Shown: positions 46,187 through 56,203 of the stretch, in pieces
How the letters are laid out: each line of letters opens with the position of its first letter
How positions within the stretch are numbered: position 1 is the first letter of the stretch
Source of the DNA: Sandaracinaceae bacterium
GTDB lineage: Bacteria; Myxococcota_A; Polyangia; Polyangiales; Houyiibacteriaceae
Direction: 5' to 3'
NCBI GenBank assembly: GCA_016706685.1
Contig: JADJJE010000017.1
Location: 62,001 to 126,000, forward strand
Length of the DNA: 64,000 bases
Made by a program: the position numbers and the translations under genes
Notes under the pieces: generated by a model
The model's input: only the letters and a program-made list of their open reading frames with translations
Databases searched by the model: none
What the model was told of the DNA's origin: nothing

Positions 46187-48539
46187 CGACCGCATCGTGA
46201 GGGCGTTCCTATGGGCGTCGGTGATCTTCGGGATCGTCGGCATGCTCGTGGGCGTCGTCGTCGCGCTGCAGCTCGCGTGGTGGCCCGCGAACGCGGCGCC
46301 CTGGCTGAGCTTCGGCCGCCTCCGCCCCCTGCACACCAACGCGGTCATCTTCGCGTTCGTGGGCAACATGCTCTTCGCGGGCGTCTACTACTCCACGCAG
46401 CGCCTGACCAAGGCGCGCATGGCGTCGGACAAGCTCTCGTGGTTCCACTTCTTCGGGTGGCAGGCGATCATCGTCGCGGCCGTGGCCACCCTGCCCTTCG
46501 GCTTCACGCAGGCCAAAGAGTACGCCGAGCTCGAGTGGCCCATCGACGTGGCCATCGCGGTGGTCTGGCTCGTCTTCGCCACCAACTACTTCTGGACGCT
46601 GAAGAACCGCCGCGAGAAGCACCTCTACGTCGCGCTCTGGTTCTACATCGCGACCATCGTGACGGTCACGATCCTGCACGTGGTGAACAGCCTCGCCATT
46701 CCCGTGAGCGGGCTCAAGAGCTACTCGGTGTTCGCCGGCGTGCAGGACGCGCTGGTGCAGTGGTGGTACGGCCACAACGCGGTCGCCTTCTTCCTCACCA
46801 CGCCGATCCTCGGCATCATGTACTACTTCCTGCCGAAGGCGGCTGACCGGCCCGTCTTCAGCTACCGGCTCTCGATCATCCACTTCTGGGGCCTGGTCTT
46901 CATCTACATCTGGGCCGGCCCGCACCACCTGCTCTACACGGCGCTGCCGGACTGGGCGCAGACGCTGGGCATGGTCTTCAGCCTCATGCTGTGGGCGCCG
47001 TCCTGGGGCGGCATGCTCAACGGCCTGCTCACGCTGCGCGGCGCGTGGGACAAGCTGCGCACGGACCCGGTCCTCAAGTTCTTCGCGGCCGGCGTGACCT
47101 TCTACGGCATGGCCACGTTCGAGGGTCCGCTGCTCTCCATCAAGAGCGTCAGTGCGCTGGCGCACTACACGGACTGGATCATCGGTCACGTGCACGCGGG
47201 CGCCCTCGGCTGGAACGGCTTCATGGCGGCCGGCATGTTCTACTGGTTGGTGCCACGCCTCTACGGCACCAAGCTGCACTCGGTCGCGGCGGCCAACTTC
47301 CACTTCTGGATCGGTACGTTCGGCATCCTCCTCTACGTCACCTCGATGTGGACCGCGGGCATCCAGCAGGGCCTGATGTGGCGCGAGATGGCGCCCGGTG
47401 GCGGTCTCGCCTACCCCGACTTCGTCGAGACGCTGACGGCGCTCCGCCCCATGTACTGGATGCGTCTGGTGGGCGGCACCATCTACTTGGTCGGCTTCAT
47501 CATGATGGCGTGGAACCTCTTCATGACCGCGCGCAGCGGCGCCCCGGTCAACGGACAGGTGGACGTGGCCGTGGACGCCACACCGGAGGAGCAGGGACCG
47601 AAGGCCACGCTCAAGGAGCTGGTGTTCGCGCCGCCCGTGCTGGTGAGCGCGCTGGTCATCGCGATGATCGTCGTCGCCGGCTACCTCGAGGTCGTCGCGT
47701 CGCTCACCTTCGTGGTGCTGGCGTTCACCGTGGGCTTCTTCGCCATGCTGCTGCTCAGCATCAGCAAGCAGCCCGGGAAGCCCACCTGGCACTCGCTCAT
47801 CGAGGGGCGCTCGGGCGTGTTCACCGGGCTCACCATCCTGGCGGCGCTGGTCGGTGGTGTGGCCGAGATCGTGCCGAGCGTGGTGGCGGCCCCCGAGGCC
47901 ATCACCAGCACCACCAACCTGCCCTACAGCGCGCTCGAGGTGGAGGGCCGCGACGTCTACCTGCGCGAGGGTTGCTACACCTGCCACTCGCAGATGATCC
48001 GCCCCTTCACGTGGGAGACCGCACGCTATGGCGCGGTGTCCACGCCGGACGACTCCATCTTCGACCACCCGTTCCAGTGGGGCTCGCGCCGCATCGGTCC
48101 GGACCTCGCCCGCGTGGGCGGGAAGTACTCGCACACCTGGCACTTCCGCCACATGGTGAACCCGCGCGAGATCTCGGCCGAGTCCAACATGCCGCCCTTC
48201 GCGCACCTCGCGGGGGAGGGCCTCGACTTCTCCGAGACCGCCGCGAAGATGCGCGCGCTCCGCACGGTGGGTGTCCCCTACACGGCCGAGCAGATCCAGC
48301 GCAGCGAGCAGAGCGCCCACGCGCAAGCCCAAGAGATCGCCGACTTCCTCGCGCGCGAAGCGGGCACGCGTTTGTGCGCCGGTGACACGCAAGACCCCGA
48401 GACCTGCGACCTGGTCGTGGACAGCCGCATGACGGCGGTCATCGCCTACCTGCAGCGGCTCGGGCAGATCCCCGCGGACGGCATGTACGACGCCCCGGCA
48501 GGCGACACGGTCGCTGCCACCACAGGAGTAACCCCATGA
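46161..48539 (+). CDS. ccoNO: Fused cbb3 oxidase subunits I and II (CcoN-CcoO)
   Basis: This 792-residue protein joins the catalytic CcoN subunit to the haem-c subunit CcoO. The CcoN part (residues about 1-465) has the six His ligands: RPLHTNAVIF (about H58), YGHNAVAFFL, GPHHLLY and GHVHAGALGWNG. A linker with two or so hydrophobic segments (VLVSALVIAMIVVAGYLEV and FVVLAFTVGFFAMLLL) leads to the CcoO part from about residue 545: GLTILAALVGGVAEIVPSVV, ALEVEGRDVYLREGCYTCHSQMIRPF (haem motif about 605-609), HPFQWGSRRIGPDLARVGGKYS. No stop or frameshift occurs in the junction. AGGA 7 bases before the ATG supports the start. Confidence 0.96.
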   Translation: MQTQRIEYDDRIVRAFLWASVIFGIVGMLVGVVVALQLAWWPANAAPWLSFGRLRPLHTNAVIFAFVGNMLFAGVYYSTQRLTKARMASDKLSWFHFFGWQAIIVAAVATLPFGFTQAKEYAELEWPIDVAIAVVWLVFATNYFWTLKNRREKHLYVALWFYIATIVTVTILHVVNSLAIPVSGLKSYSVFAGVQDALVQWWYGHNAVAFFLTTPILGIMYYFLPKAADRPVFSYRLSIIHFWGLVFIYIWAGPHHLLYTALPDWAQTLGMVFSLMLWAPSWGGMLNGLLTLRGAWDKLRTDPVLKFFAAGVTFYGMATFEGPLLSIKSVSALAHYTDWIIGHVHAGALGWNGFMAAGMFYWLVPRLYGTKLHSVAAANFHFWIGTFGILLYVTSMWTAGIQQGLMWREMAPGGGLAYPDFVETLTALRPMYWMRLVGGTIYLVGFIMMAWNLFMTARSGAPVNGQVDVAVDATPEEQGPKATLKELVFAPPVLVSALVIAMIVVAGYLEVVASLTFVVLAFTVGFFAMLLLSISKQPGKPTWHSLIEGRSGVFTGLTILAALVGGVAEIVPSVVAAPEAITSTTNLPYSALEVEGRDVYLREGCYTCHSQMIRPFTWETARYGAVSTPDDSIFDHPFQWGSRRIGPDLARVGGKYSHTWHFRHMVNPREISAESNMPPFAHLAGEGLDFSETAAKMRALRTVGVPYTAEQIQRSEQSAHAQAQEIADFLAREAGTRLCAGDTQDPETCDLVVDSRMTAVIAYLQRLGQIPADGMYDAPAGDTVAATTGVTP

Positions 48540-48745
48540 TCAGCTGGCTCGCCTCCGACTTCTTCTCGCAGAGCCCGGTGCTGGCCCTCCCCGTGGCCGC
48601 GCTGCTGCTCTTCATGACCCTCTTCACCGTGATGGCCGTGCGTGCTCTGAAGCTCCCGGCCAGCGAGGTGCAGAGCCTCGCCGACCTCCCCATGACCCGA
48701 GACACCGAGCGCGTCGCCTCCGAGAAAGATGAGAGCCATGTCTGA
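48536..48745 (+). CDS. ccoQ: CcoQ-like cbb3 oxidase small subunit
   Basis: The 69-residue protein has one hydrophobic helix (LALPVAALLLFMTLFTVMAVRAL) and a short polar tail, as in CcoQ/FixQ, which stabilises the core complex. The sequence is not highly diagnostic; the assignment rests mainly on position between ccoNO (ATGA overlap) and ccoP (8-base overlap). Confidence 0.85.
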   Translation: MISWLASDFFSQSPVLALPVAALLLFMTLFTVMAVRALKLPASEVQSLADLPMTRDTERVASEKDESHV

Positions 48746-49541
48746 CAGCAACCGGCATGACGAGATCCAGGGTGAGATCATCCACGTCTACGACGGCATC
48801 GAGGAGGCCGACAACGAGCTCCCGCTGTGGTGGCTGTTCACGTTCTACGGCGCGGTGATCTTCGGCATCTTCTACTGGTTCTACTACGAGGGCTTCAACG
48901 TCGGAGCTTCGCCCATGCAGGCCTACGCCGCCGAGCTGCGCGAGCAGGCATCACAGGGCGGTGAGGTCAACGACGCGCTGATCGAGGCGCTGGCCATCGA
49001 CCCCAGCGCCGTCGCCGCAGGGCGTGAGGTCTTCACGGCCCAGTGCGCCGTCTGTCATCGTGAGGACGGCGGCGGCAACATCGGGCCCAACTTGACGGAC
49101 ACGAGCTGGATCCACGGCGGTAGCCCGCTGAACATCCACAACACCATCCGAGACGGCGTCACGTCGGCAGCCATGCCTGCCTGGGGCGCGATGCTGGGGC
49201 CGACGGCCGTTCAGCAGGTGGCCGCCTACGTGGTCACCCTGCGCAACACCAACGTGGCCGACGGCAAGGCGCCACAGGGTGAGGTCTGGACCGAAGGCGG
49301 GGCTCCCAGCGGCGCCGCCGACCCAGCCACCGTGGACGCAGGCGTGCTGGACGCTACCCTCGGTGACCTGGGTGTCCCCGTGCTGCCCGTGGACACGCTG
49401 GACGGTGGCGTGACCACCACGACCGACGCGGCCGTGGTGGAGGCAGCACCCGCCGCGCCCCCCGCCGCTGCCCCGGCCCCCACCGAACCGGCTCCCACGC
49501 CGGCGGTTGCACCTGCCGCCGCTCCCTCCCAAGGCGAATAG
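48738..49541 (+). CDS. ccoP: CcoP, cbb3 oxidase subunit III (single haem c)
   Basis: CcoP passes electrons from soluble cytochromes to CcoNO. The 267-residue protein has the CcoP-type start (IEEADNELPLWWLFTFYGAVIFGIFYWFYY) with one helix, then a single cytochrome c domain with haem motif CAVCH (about residues 103-107) and axial Met in AMPAWGAM (about 146). Most proteobacterial CcoP proteins have two haem c motifs; only one is present here. The last 80 residues are Ala/Pro/Thr-rich without a haem motif. ATG 48738 is used; ATG 48729 is also possible. Confidence 0.93.
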   Translation: MSDSNRHDEIQGEIIHVYDGIEEADNELPLWWLFTFYGAVIFGIFYWFYYEGFNVGASPMQAYAAELREQASQGGEVNDALIEALAIDPSAVAAGREVFTAQCAVCHREDGGGNIGPNLTDTSWIHGGSPLNIHNTIRDGVTSAAMPAWGAMLGPTAVQQVAAYVVTLRNTNVADGKAPQGEVWTEGGAPSGAADPATVDAGVLDATLGDLGVPVLPVDTLDGGVTTTTDAAVVEAAPAAPPAAAPAPTEPAPTPAVAPAAAPSQGE

Positions 49542-49543
49542 TC

Positions 49544-50962
49544 ATGACCAAGCGCCAGCTCCCCGTGATCGACGAACCGGCCAGCTCGCTGCGCACGGAC
49601 GGCCGGCGCAACTACGTGCACCCCGCCGATGTGACGGGGCGCTTCATGACCCGCCGAAGGGTGGTGTTCGCGATCCTGATCGCCGTCTACGTGGCGCTGC
49701 CGTTCATTCAGGTGGGGGGGCGCCCAGCGGTGTTCCTCGACGTTGAGCACCGGCGCTTCTTCTTGTTCGGGCTCAGCATGAACGCGCAGGACTTCTGGCT
49801 CGCGTTCTTCGTGCTGAGCGGCGTCGGCTTCGCGCTCTTCGTGGTGACCACACTCTACGGCCGCATCTGGTGCGGCTATGCCTGCCCGCACTCGGTGTTC
49901 CTCGAGGGTGTCTTCCGCCCCATCGAGCGCCTCATCGAAGGTCCACGCAACGTGCGCATGCGTCGCAATCAGGGGCCGATGAGCTTCGACAAGCTCTGGC
50001 GCAAGGTGCTCAAGCACGCGGTCTTCCTGGGCACGGCGTTCTTGATGAGCCACTTCGTGCTCAGCTACTTCACCTCGCTGCCGGCCCTGCTGGACATGAT
50101 CCAGCGCGGGCCCAGCGCGCACGGTGAGGCCTTCGCGTGGATGCTGGCCATGAGCGCCGCCATCTACTTCAACTTCGCGTGGTTCCGCGAGCAGCTGTGC
50201 CTGGCCATCTGCCCCTACGGCCGCCTGCAGTCCGCGCTGATCGACAACGACACGCTGGTGATCGGCTACGACGTGGGTCGCGGCGAGCCTCGCGGCAAGG
50301 CCAGCGACCCGGCCAACGGCGACTGCGTGGACTGCAACCGCTGCGTGGTGGTCTGCCCCACGGGCATCGACATCCGCAACGGGCTCCAGATGGAGTGCGT
50401 GGGCTGTGCGCAGTGCGTGGACGCGTGCGATGAGGTCATGCTCAAGCTGGGCCGCGCGCCGGGCCTGGTGCGCTACGACTCGCTCAACGGCCTCGAGGGC
50501 AAGAAGGCCCACTTCCTGCGCCCACGCGTCTACTTCTATGCCTTCATGGGGCTCGTCGGTCTGACCGTCATGACGTTCGCGCTGCGCTCTCACCAGAGCT
50601 TCGAGGGCAACCTGCTGCGCACCGGCGCCCCCTTCGTGGTGGACGCGGAGGGCGACGTGCTCAACATGCTCAACCTCCACCTGGTGAACAAGCGCGATGA
50701 GCCGGTGACGTTCGACATCGCGCCGGCCGACGAGCGCGACGGGCTGCGCTATCGGCTCCCGACACCCACGGTCACGCTCGGTCCCCTGGCGAGCCAACGG
50801 GTGAGCGTGGTCGCCACGTGGGAGCGCTCGGAAGACGGGGATGACGACGACCACGAAGACGCCGCACGGGAGGCTCCTCCGAGCCGGGTGCGCGTCCGCA
50901 TCACCAGTCAGTACGACGACGAGACACGCCTCGCCGAGGTACCCTTCGTAGCCCCCCGATGA
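49544..50962 (+). CDS. ccoG: CcoG/RdxA iron-sulfur protein for cbb3 oxidase assembly
   Basis: The 472-residue membrane protein has the CcoG layout: N-terminal IDEPASSLRTDGRRNYVHPADVTGRF, several membrane segments, CGYACPHSVFLEG, LCLAICPYGRLQSALID, and a two-[4Fe-4S] ferredoxin-like domain (CVDCNRCVVVCPTG and ECVGCAQCVDACD). The C-terminal part is an immunoglobulin-like periplasmic domain. CcoG is implicated in reducing copper during oxidase assembly in Rhodobacter. It starts 2 bases after ccoP and is followed 13 bases later by the sigma-54 activator gene. Confidence 0.96.
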   Translation: MTKRQLPVIDEPASSLRTDGRRNYVHPADVTGRFMTRRRVVFAILIAVYVALPFIQVGGRPAVFLDVEHRRFFLFGLSMNAQDFWLAFFVLSGVGFALFVVTTLYGRIWCGYACPHSVFLEGVFRPIERLIEGPRNVRMRRNQGPMSFDKLWRKVLKHAVFLGTAFLMSHFVLSYFTSLPALLDMIQRGPSAHGEAFAWMLAMSAAIYFNFAWFREQLCLAICPYGRLQSALIDNDTLVIGYDVGRGEPRGKASDPANGDCVDCNRCVVVCPTGIDIRNGLQMECVGCAQCVDACDEVMLKLGRAPGLVRYDSLNGLEGKKAHFLRPRVYFYAFMGLVGLTVMTFALRSHQSFEGNLLRTGAPFVVDAEGDVLNMLNLHLVNKRDEPVTFDIAPADERDGLRYRLPTPTVTLGPLASQRVSVVATWERSEDGDDDDHEDAAREAPPSRVRVRITSQYDDETRLAEVPFVAPR

Positions 50963-50975
50963 CCATGAGCGCACC

Positions 50976-52383
<1,408 letters not shown>

Positions 52384-52385
<2 letters not shown>

Positions 52386-52408
52386 AGCGGCGTCGGTGGC
52401 GCTGCTTC
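52384..52408. terminator. Hairpin between convergent genes
   Basis: GAAGC-G-GCG and CGC-T-GCTTC form a GC-rich stem with one mismatch between the activator stop and the hemerythrin stop; no T tract follows. Confidence 0.4.
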
Positions 52409-52413
52409 GCGAG

Positions 52414-53001
52414 TCAGTCCTCGTCGCCGTAGGGAGGCTCGCCGCTCAGGGCCCGCGGGAATAGCAGGTCCTCCTCGATGCGGTGATGCTCGGCCAGCTG
52501 GAGCTCGAGCTTGTCCAAGAGGCGGTGGAGCTCGCTCATCAGGTGGGGATCGAGGGGCGCGGCCTCGCTGTATGCCGACGGTGCACCCACCGCCTCTGCG
52601 CACAGCGCAGCCAGCCGCCGCAGACCCCGCCCGCGCTCGTGGCTCTGGTGGTTGTCCACGTGCAGCGCGGCCATGATGTTGGCGCAGCGGGGACCCTGCC
52701 CCGACAGGATGCGGGGAAAGATCTCGTTCTCCTCGCGGCTCATGTGCAGCCGAGCGTCGTCGGCGAACCGGCAGGCGAGCGTGTGCATCGCCCTGGCAGC
52801 GGGGTGCTGGCTGAGCGCCGCGCTCTCCGTGAGGTGTTCCAGCAGCCGCAGATCCTGCCTCAGTGGAACGTGGAAGGCGTCGTACACGTACGAGATCAGC
52901 TCCGCGAGCGTGGCCGCTGAGGACGGGAGGGGACGCGCTGCCATGGATTCGAGACCCAACAGCTCCCTAGGAGGGGACTGGACGTAGGAAATGCTGCCCA
53001 T
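52414..53001 (-). CDS. Hemerythrin-like (RIC/YtfE-type) di-iron protein
   Basis: The protein has hemerythrin-type helices with the expected ligands: AFHVPLRQDLRLLEHL, HMSREENEIFPRIL, HVDNHQSHERG and AEHHRIEEDLLFPRAL. The HxxxE and HHxxEE arrangement fits a di-iron site such as that of RIC/YtfE proteins, which repair iron centres after NO or oxidative damage. The Cys-containing N-terminal domain of YtfE is not seen. The start is uncertain: ATG 53001 (195 residues) leaves a leader of about 6 bases from the sigma-54-like promoter, ATG 52944 (176 residues) leaves about 63 bases. The gene is divergent from the protoglobin kinase operon. Confidence 0.88.
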   Translation of the reverse strand: MGSISYVQSPPRELLGLESMAARPLPSSAATLAELISYVYDAFHVPLRQDLRLLEHLTESAALSQHPAARAMHTLACRFADDARLHMSREENEIFPRILSGQGPRCANIMAALHVDNHQSHERGRGLRRLAALCAEAVGAPSAYSEAAPLDPHLMSELHRLLDKLELQLAEHHRIEEDLLFPRALSGEPPYGDED

Positions 53002-53017
53002 GATGGATGACCGATGG

Positions 53018-53034
53018 TGCAATCCACGTGCCCG
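53018..53034 (-). promoter_or_regulatory. Sigma-54-like promoter of the hemerythrin gene
   Basis: The minus strand reads GGGCACGTGGATTGCA: GGCACG-N4-TTGC with GG (53032-53031) and GC (53020-53019) separated by exactly 10 bases. Only the T before GGCACG is replaced by G. Transcription would start near 53007. TGCGCAG at 53106 recurs at 42594 upstream of the cbb3 promoter. Confidence 0.65.
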
Positions 53035-53145
53035 GCCTGCTTGACTGCATTTCTCAAGGGTTCTGGCGGTGCTCGCGCAGCGGGGGTTGCGCGCAGGTCG
53101 ATGGATGCGCAGCGCTTGCGTTTACCCAAGGCATCGCGCCCGGGG

Positions 53146-53151
53146 TAGGCT
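53146..53151 (+). promoter_or_regulatory. -10 hexamer TAGGCT, putative leaderless promoter
   Basis: GGGGTAGGCT ends 6 bases before ATG 53158; no Shine-Dalgarno sequence is present. Confidence 0.45.
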
Positions 53152-53157
53152 CCCGGG

Positions 53158-54324
53158 ATGGCGACGCTGCTCGACGAGCTCTTCCGGTACGTGGGCTTCG
53201 GACCCGAGGACGGCGCTCGGCTCATCGGCGCGTCAGCTGCCCTCACCCCAGCGTTCGACGCCATCGTCGACCGATTCTACGTGGCCATCGAGGCCAACCC
53301 GGAGGCGCGGGCAGTCTTCACGGACGAGGCACAGGTGGCGCGGCAGAAGAAGCTGCTGCGCTCGTGGTTGGTGCGGTTCTTCGCCGGCCCGTACGACGAC
53401 AGCTACTTCGAGGAGCGCGCACGCATCGGTCGTGCGCACGTCCGCATCGGACTCCCGCAACGCTACGTGTTCGTGTCCATGAACGTCATCCGGTCGGGGC
53501 TGATCGAGGCCGTCGCTGCCTCCGGCGGGAGGGATGGCCAAGAAGCCGTGGCGCTCCAGCAGTCCATCCACCGGCTGTGCGACGTCGAGCTGGCCATCAT
53601 GCTGGAGACCTACCGGGAGGACTACGACCGCGCGCTCCGGACGGCGGAGCGGCTGGCCACGCTGGGGCAGTTCGCCGGCACGTTGGCCCACGAGATGCGC
53701 AACCCGCTGGCGGTGCTGAGCACGTCCAGCCACCTGCTGCGCCGGAACGCCGGCGACCAGCCGAACGTGCTGCGTCACGTCGACCGCATCGAGCGACAGA
53801 TCTCCGTCTGTGGACAGATCGTGGACGACCTGCTGGCGCTTGCCCGTGACCGGCCGCCCAGCTTCGAGACCGTGGAGCTGCGGCCACTCTTCGAGTTCGC
53901 CTGGGCACAGGTGCAGGCCAGCCAACACTCGCTCAGGCTCGACATCGCAGACGACGCGACAGTGCTCAGCGCGGACGCGAGCCAGCTGCGCCAGGTGCTG
54001 GTGAACCTGCTGCAGAACGCGACGCAAGCCATGAGCGAGCCGGGTGTCGTGAGCATCGAGGTGGTGCGCACCACGCTAGTCGAGCAGCGCGAAGAAGCGC
54101 TGCGCATCCGCGTCGAAGACTGTGGCGAGGGCTTCTCGGCCGAGGCGCTCGAGCACCTGTTCGAGCCCCTCTTCACGACCAAGGCCCGGGGTATCGGCCT
54201 CGGGCTGCCGCTCTGCCAGCGCGTGATCGCCAAGCACCGAGGCACGCTCTCGGCGGTCAACCACGAGCCGCGCGGGGCGAGGGTGGACATCGTCCTGCCA
54301 GTGGCGCAAAAAGAGGGGTCATGA
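53158..54324 (+). CDS. Protoglobin-domain (globin-coupled) sensor histidine kinase
   Basis: The 388-residue soluble kinase has an N-terminal protoglobin-like sensor: AFDAIVDRFYVAIEANPEARAVF, LLRSWLVRFFAGPYDDSYFEERARIGRAHVRIGLP, with His94 as the likely proximal haem ligand, then helices to about residue 155. The HisKA domain carries the phospho-His in LAHEMRNPLAV (His178), and the ATPase domain has NLLQNATQAM, EDCGEGFS and IGLGLPLCQRV. It probably senses O2, NO or CO through haem and passes phosphate to the receiver encoded next (4-base overlap) or to the NtrC-type regulator. It starts an operon of three overlapping genes. Confidence 0.92.
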   Translation: MATLLDELFRYVGFGPEDGARLIGASAALTPAFDAIVDRFYVAIEANPEARAVFTDEAQVARQKKLLRSWLVRFFAGPYDDSYFEERARIGRAHVRIGLPQRYVFVSMNVIRSGLIEAVAASGGRDGQEAVALQQSIHRLCDVELAIMLETYREDYDRALRTAERLATLGQFAGTLAHEMRNPLAVLSTSSHLLRRNAGDQPNVLRHVDRIERQISVCGQIVDDLLALARDRPPSFETVELRPLFEFAWAQVQASQHSLRLDIADDATVLSADASQLRQVLVNLLQNATQAMSEPGVVSIEVVRTTLVEQREEALRIRVEDCGEGFSAEALEHLFEPLFTTKARGIGLGLPLCQRVIAKHRGTLSAVNHEPRGARVDIVLPVAQKEGS

Positions 54325-54668
54325 GAGTCCTCCTGGTCGACGACAACGCGGAGCTGGCGGACAACCTCGCCGAGCTGCTGGCGAGCGATCAGACACAGGT
54401 CTACGCGCACTCGGACTCGGTTGCGGCGCTGGCCTGGGGCCGCACCCACGACTTCGACACGGCGCTGCTGGACGTCCGCATGCCGGCTCTGGGCGGCGTG
54501 GAGCTGATGCGCCTCCTGCGCGCCTGCCACCCGGACGCGCGCTTCATCTTGATGAGCGCCTTCACCCAAGACGCTCAGCTCGACCCGCTGCTGGACCACG
54601 TCGACGCCGTGCTGGTGAAGCCGCTCGACCTCTCCACGCTGGTCAAGGCCCTCGGGCGAAGCGCATGA
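54321..54668 (+). CDS. Single-domain response regulator (receiver only)
   Basis: The 115-residue protein is a stand-alone CheY-like receiver: VLLVDDNAELADNL, phospho-acceptor Asp in TALLDVRMPALGG (about Asp52), ILMSAF and VLVKPLDLS (conserved Lys). It has no output domain and so probably acts in a phosphorelay or by protein contact. It overlaps the stops and starts of both neighbours by 4 bases, placing it between the protoglobin kinase and the receiver-kinase protein. Confidence 0.94.
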   Translation: MRVLLVDDNAELADNLAELLASDQTQVYAHSDSVAALAWGRTHDFDTALLDVRMPALGGVELMRLLRACHPDARFILMSAFTQDAQLDPLLDHVDAVLVKPLDLSTLVKALGRSA

Positions 54669-56203
54669 GGCTGCGCGTCCTGGTCGTCGACGACAACGTC
54701 GAGCTCGCCGAGAACATCGCGGAGCTGCTCGAGGACCTGGACGACCAGCTCGACGTGGTGTTCTCGCGCGGCACACGCGGAGCGATGGACATCGCCGTGC
54801 GGTCCGGCTTCGACATCGCGCTGGTGGACATTCGCCTGGCGGAAGGGGACGACGGCCTCGCGCTCCTGCCCAAGTTGCGCGAGCTTTGCCCCGGCGGCGA
54901 GGTCATCCTGATGACCGGGCACGGCACGCTCGATTCGGCCATCACCGCGCTGCGCCAGGGGGCCTTCGCCTATGTGCTCAAGCCGTTCGACGCGCAGGAC
55001 TTCCTGGAATTGGGCGGCCGCGTGCTCGCTCACGTGCGCCTGCGCAGCGAGCGCCAACGGCTGGCCGAGGAGCTGGAGCGATCGGAGGCCCTGCACCGTG
55101 CCATCGTGGAGCACACCGAGGCGCTGCTCGTGGGGATCGGCCCACATGGCGACGTGGGCTTCGCCGGTCCCCATGCGCTGCGCGCGCTCGGGACCTCGCG
55201 TGACGCACGCACGCAGGTGGTGGGTCAGCCTTTCCTCGACCACTTCGTGGCCGCGCGGGACCGAGACACCATGGAGCGGGCGCTCCGCTCGGCGCTGGCC
55301 GGTGATCGCGAGAACGACCTCGACGCCGCGCTGCGGCGAGCAGATGGCACCCCGCGCGTGGTGCGCTGGACCTTGACGCCGGTGCCACACCGCGCCCATG
55401 GCGAGAGCGCCGCCGTGGCGGTCATGGCCGTGGGGGTGGACATCACGGAGCAGCTCGACGCCGAGCGCACGGCCCGTGAAGCCGAGTCGTTGGCCGCCAT
55501 GGGGCGCCTCACGGCGGGCCTGGCGCACGAGATCCGCAACCCCCTGAACGGCGCACTGCTGCAGCTGGAGCTCTTGATCCGTGCGAACGAACGCGCAGGA
55601 GACAGCCCCTCGAAGGAGGTGGTGCGCGAGACCAGCGACGTCATCAAGCGCGAGCTGCGTGGCCTCGCCGGCCTGCTGGACGAATTCCTCGAGATGGCGC
55701 GCGCACCCGTGCCGCGCCTCGAGCCCACGGACGTGGTGGCCTTGATCCACGAGCTGCTCGCGGCCCAGGCCCCCGTGGCGGAGGCCATGGCGGTCACGTG
55801 CCGCTACGTGGGTCCCCCCGCGCTCGCGGTCATGGCCGAGCGAGCCAAGCTGCGCCAGGCGCTGCTCAACCTGTTCAAGAACGCGCTCGAGGCCATGTCG
55901 GAGGGTGGCGAGCTGGGCTTCGAGGTCATCCCTGCGCCGCCCGCCACCCCCGACGCCTCCGAGCACGAGGTGTCCCGCGTGGAGCTGCGACTCACGGACA
56001 ACGGCCCCGGGCTCGACGACGAAATGCTGCGCGAAGCGTTCCGGCCCTTCAAGACCAGCAAGCACGCCGGCACCGGCCTCGGGCTCGCCATCGTGGCGCG
56101 CACCATCCACGCGCACGGCGGCAGCGTGACCCTCGAGAACCGCCCAGAGGGTGGCGCCATCGCGCGTGTGCGCTTGATGCCGGCGCCCAGCCTGCCGGGC
56201 TAA
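54665..56203 (+). CDS. Receiver-PAS-histidine kinase protein
   Basis: The 512-residue protein starts with a receiver domain (VLVVDDNVELAENI, phospho-acceptor in IALVDIRLAEGDDG, VLKPFDAQDF), followed by a coiled linker and a PAS-like domain (ALHRAIVEHTEALLVGIGPHGDVG ending VDITEQLDAERTAREAE). HisKA follows with GLAHEIRNPLNGALLQLELL, then an ATPase domain (LLNLFKNALEAM, DNGPGLDDEML, TGLGLAIVARTIHAHGG). A receiver in front of a kinase means it can be switched by phosphorylation from another kinase, plausibly the protoglobin kinase. It ends overlapping the convergent lipoprotein gene by 4 bases. Confidence 0.94.
   Translation: MRLRVLVVDDNVELAENIAELLEDLDDQLDVVFSRGTRGAMDIAVRSGFDIALVDIRLAEGDDGLALLPKLRELCPGGEVILMTGHGTLDSAITALRQGAFAYVLKPFDAQDFLELGGRVLAHVRLRSERQRLAEELERSEALHRAIVEHTEALLVGIGPHGDVGFAGPHALRALGTSRDARTQVVGQPFLDHFVAARDRDTMERALRSALAGDRENDLDAALRRADGTPRVVRWTLTPVPHRAHGESAAVAVMAVGVDITEQLDAERTAREAESLAAMGRLTAGLAHEIRNPLNGALLQLELLIRANERAGDSPSKEVVRETSDVIKRELRGLAGLLDEFLEMARAPVPRLEPTDVVALIHELLAAQAPVAEAMAVTCRYVGPPALAVMAERAKLRQALLNLFKNALEAMSEGGELGFEVIPAPPATPDASEHEVSRVELRLTDNGPGLDDEMLREAFRPFKTSKHAGTGLGLAIVARTIHAHGGSVTLENRPEGGAIARVRLMPAPSLPG

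Noticed and set aside
46209..48392. A long open frame on - opposite ccoNO
   Set aside because: Antisense shadow; charged, repetitive composition and no start signals.
53042..53058. TTGACTGCATTTCTCAA as an FNR-type box upstream of the hemerythrin gene and kinase operon
   Set aside because: The half sites are separated by 9 bases instead of the 6 between TTGA and TCAA in the FNR consensus.
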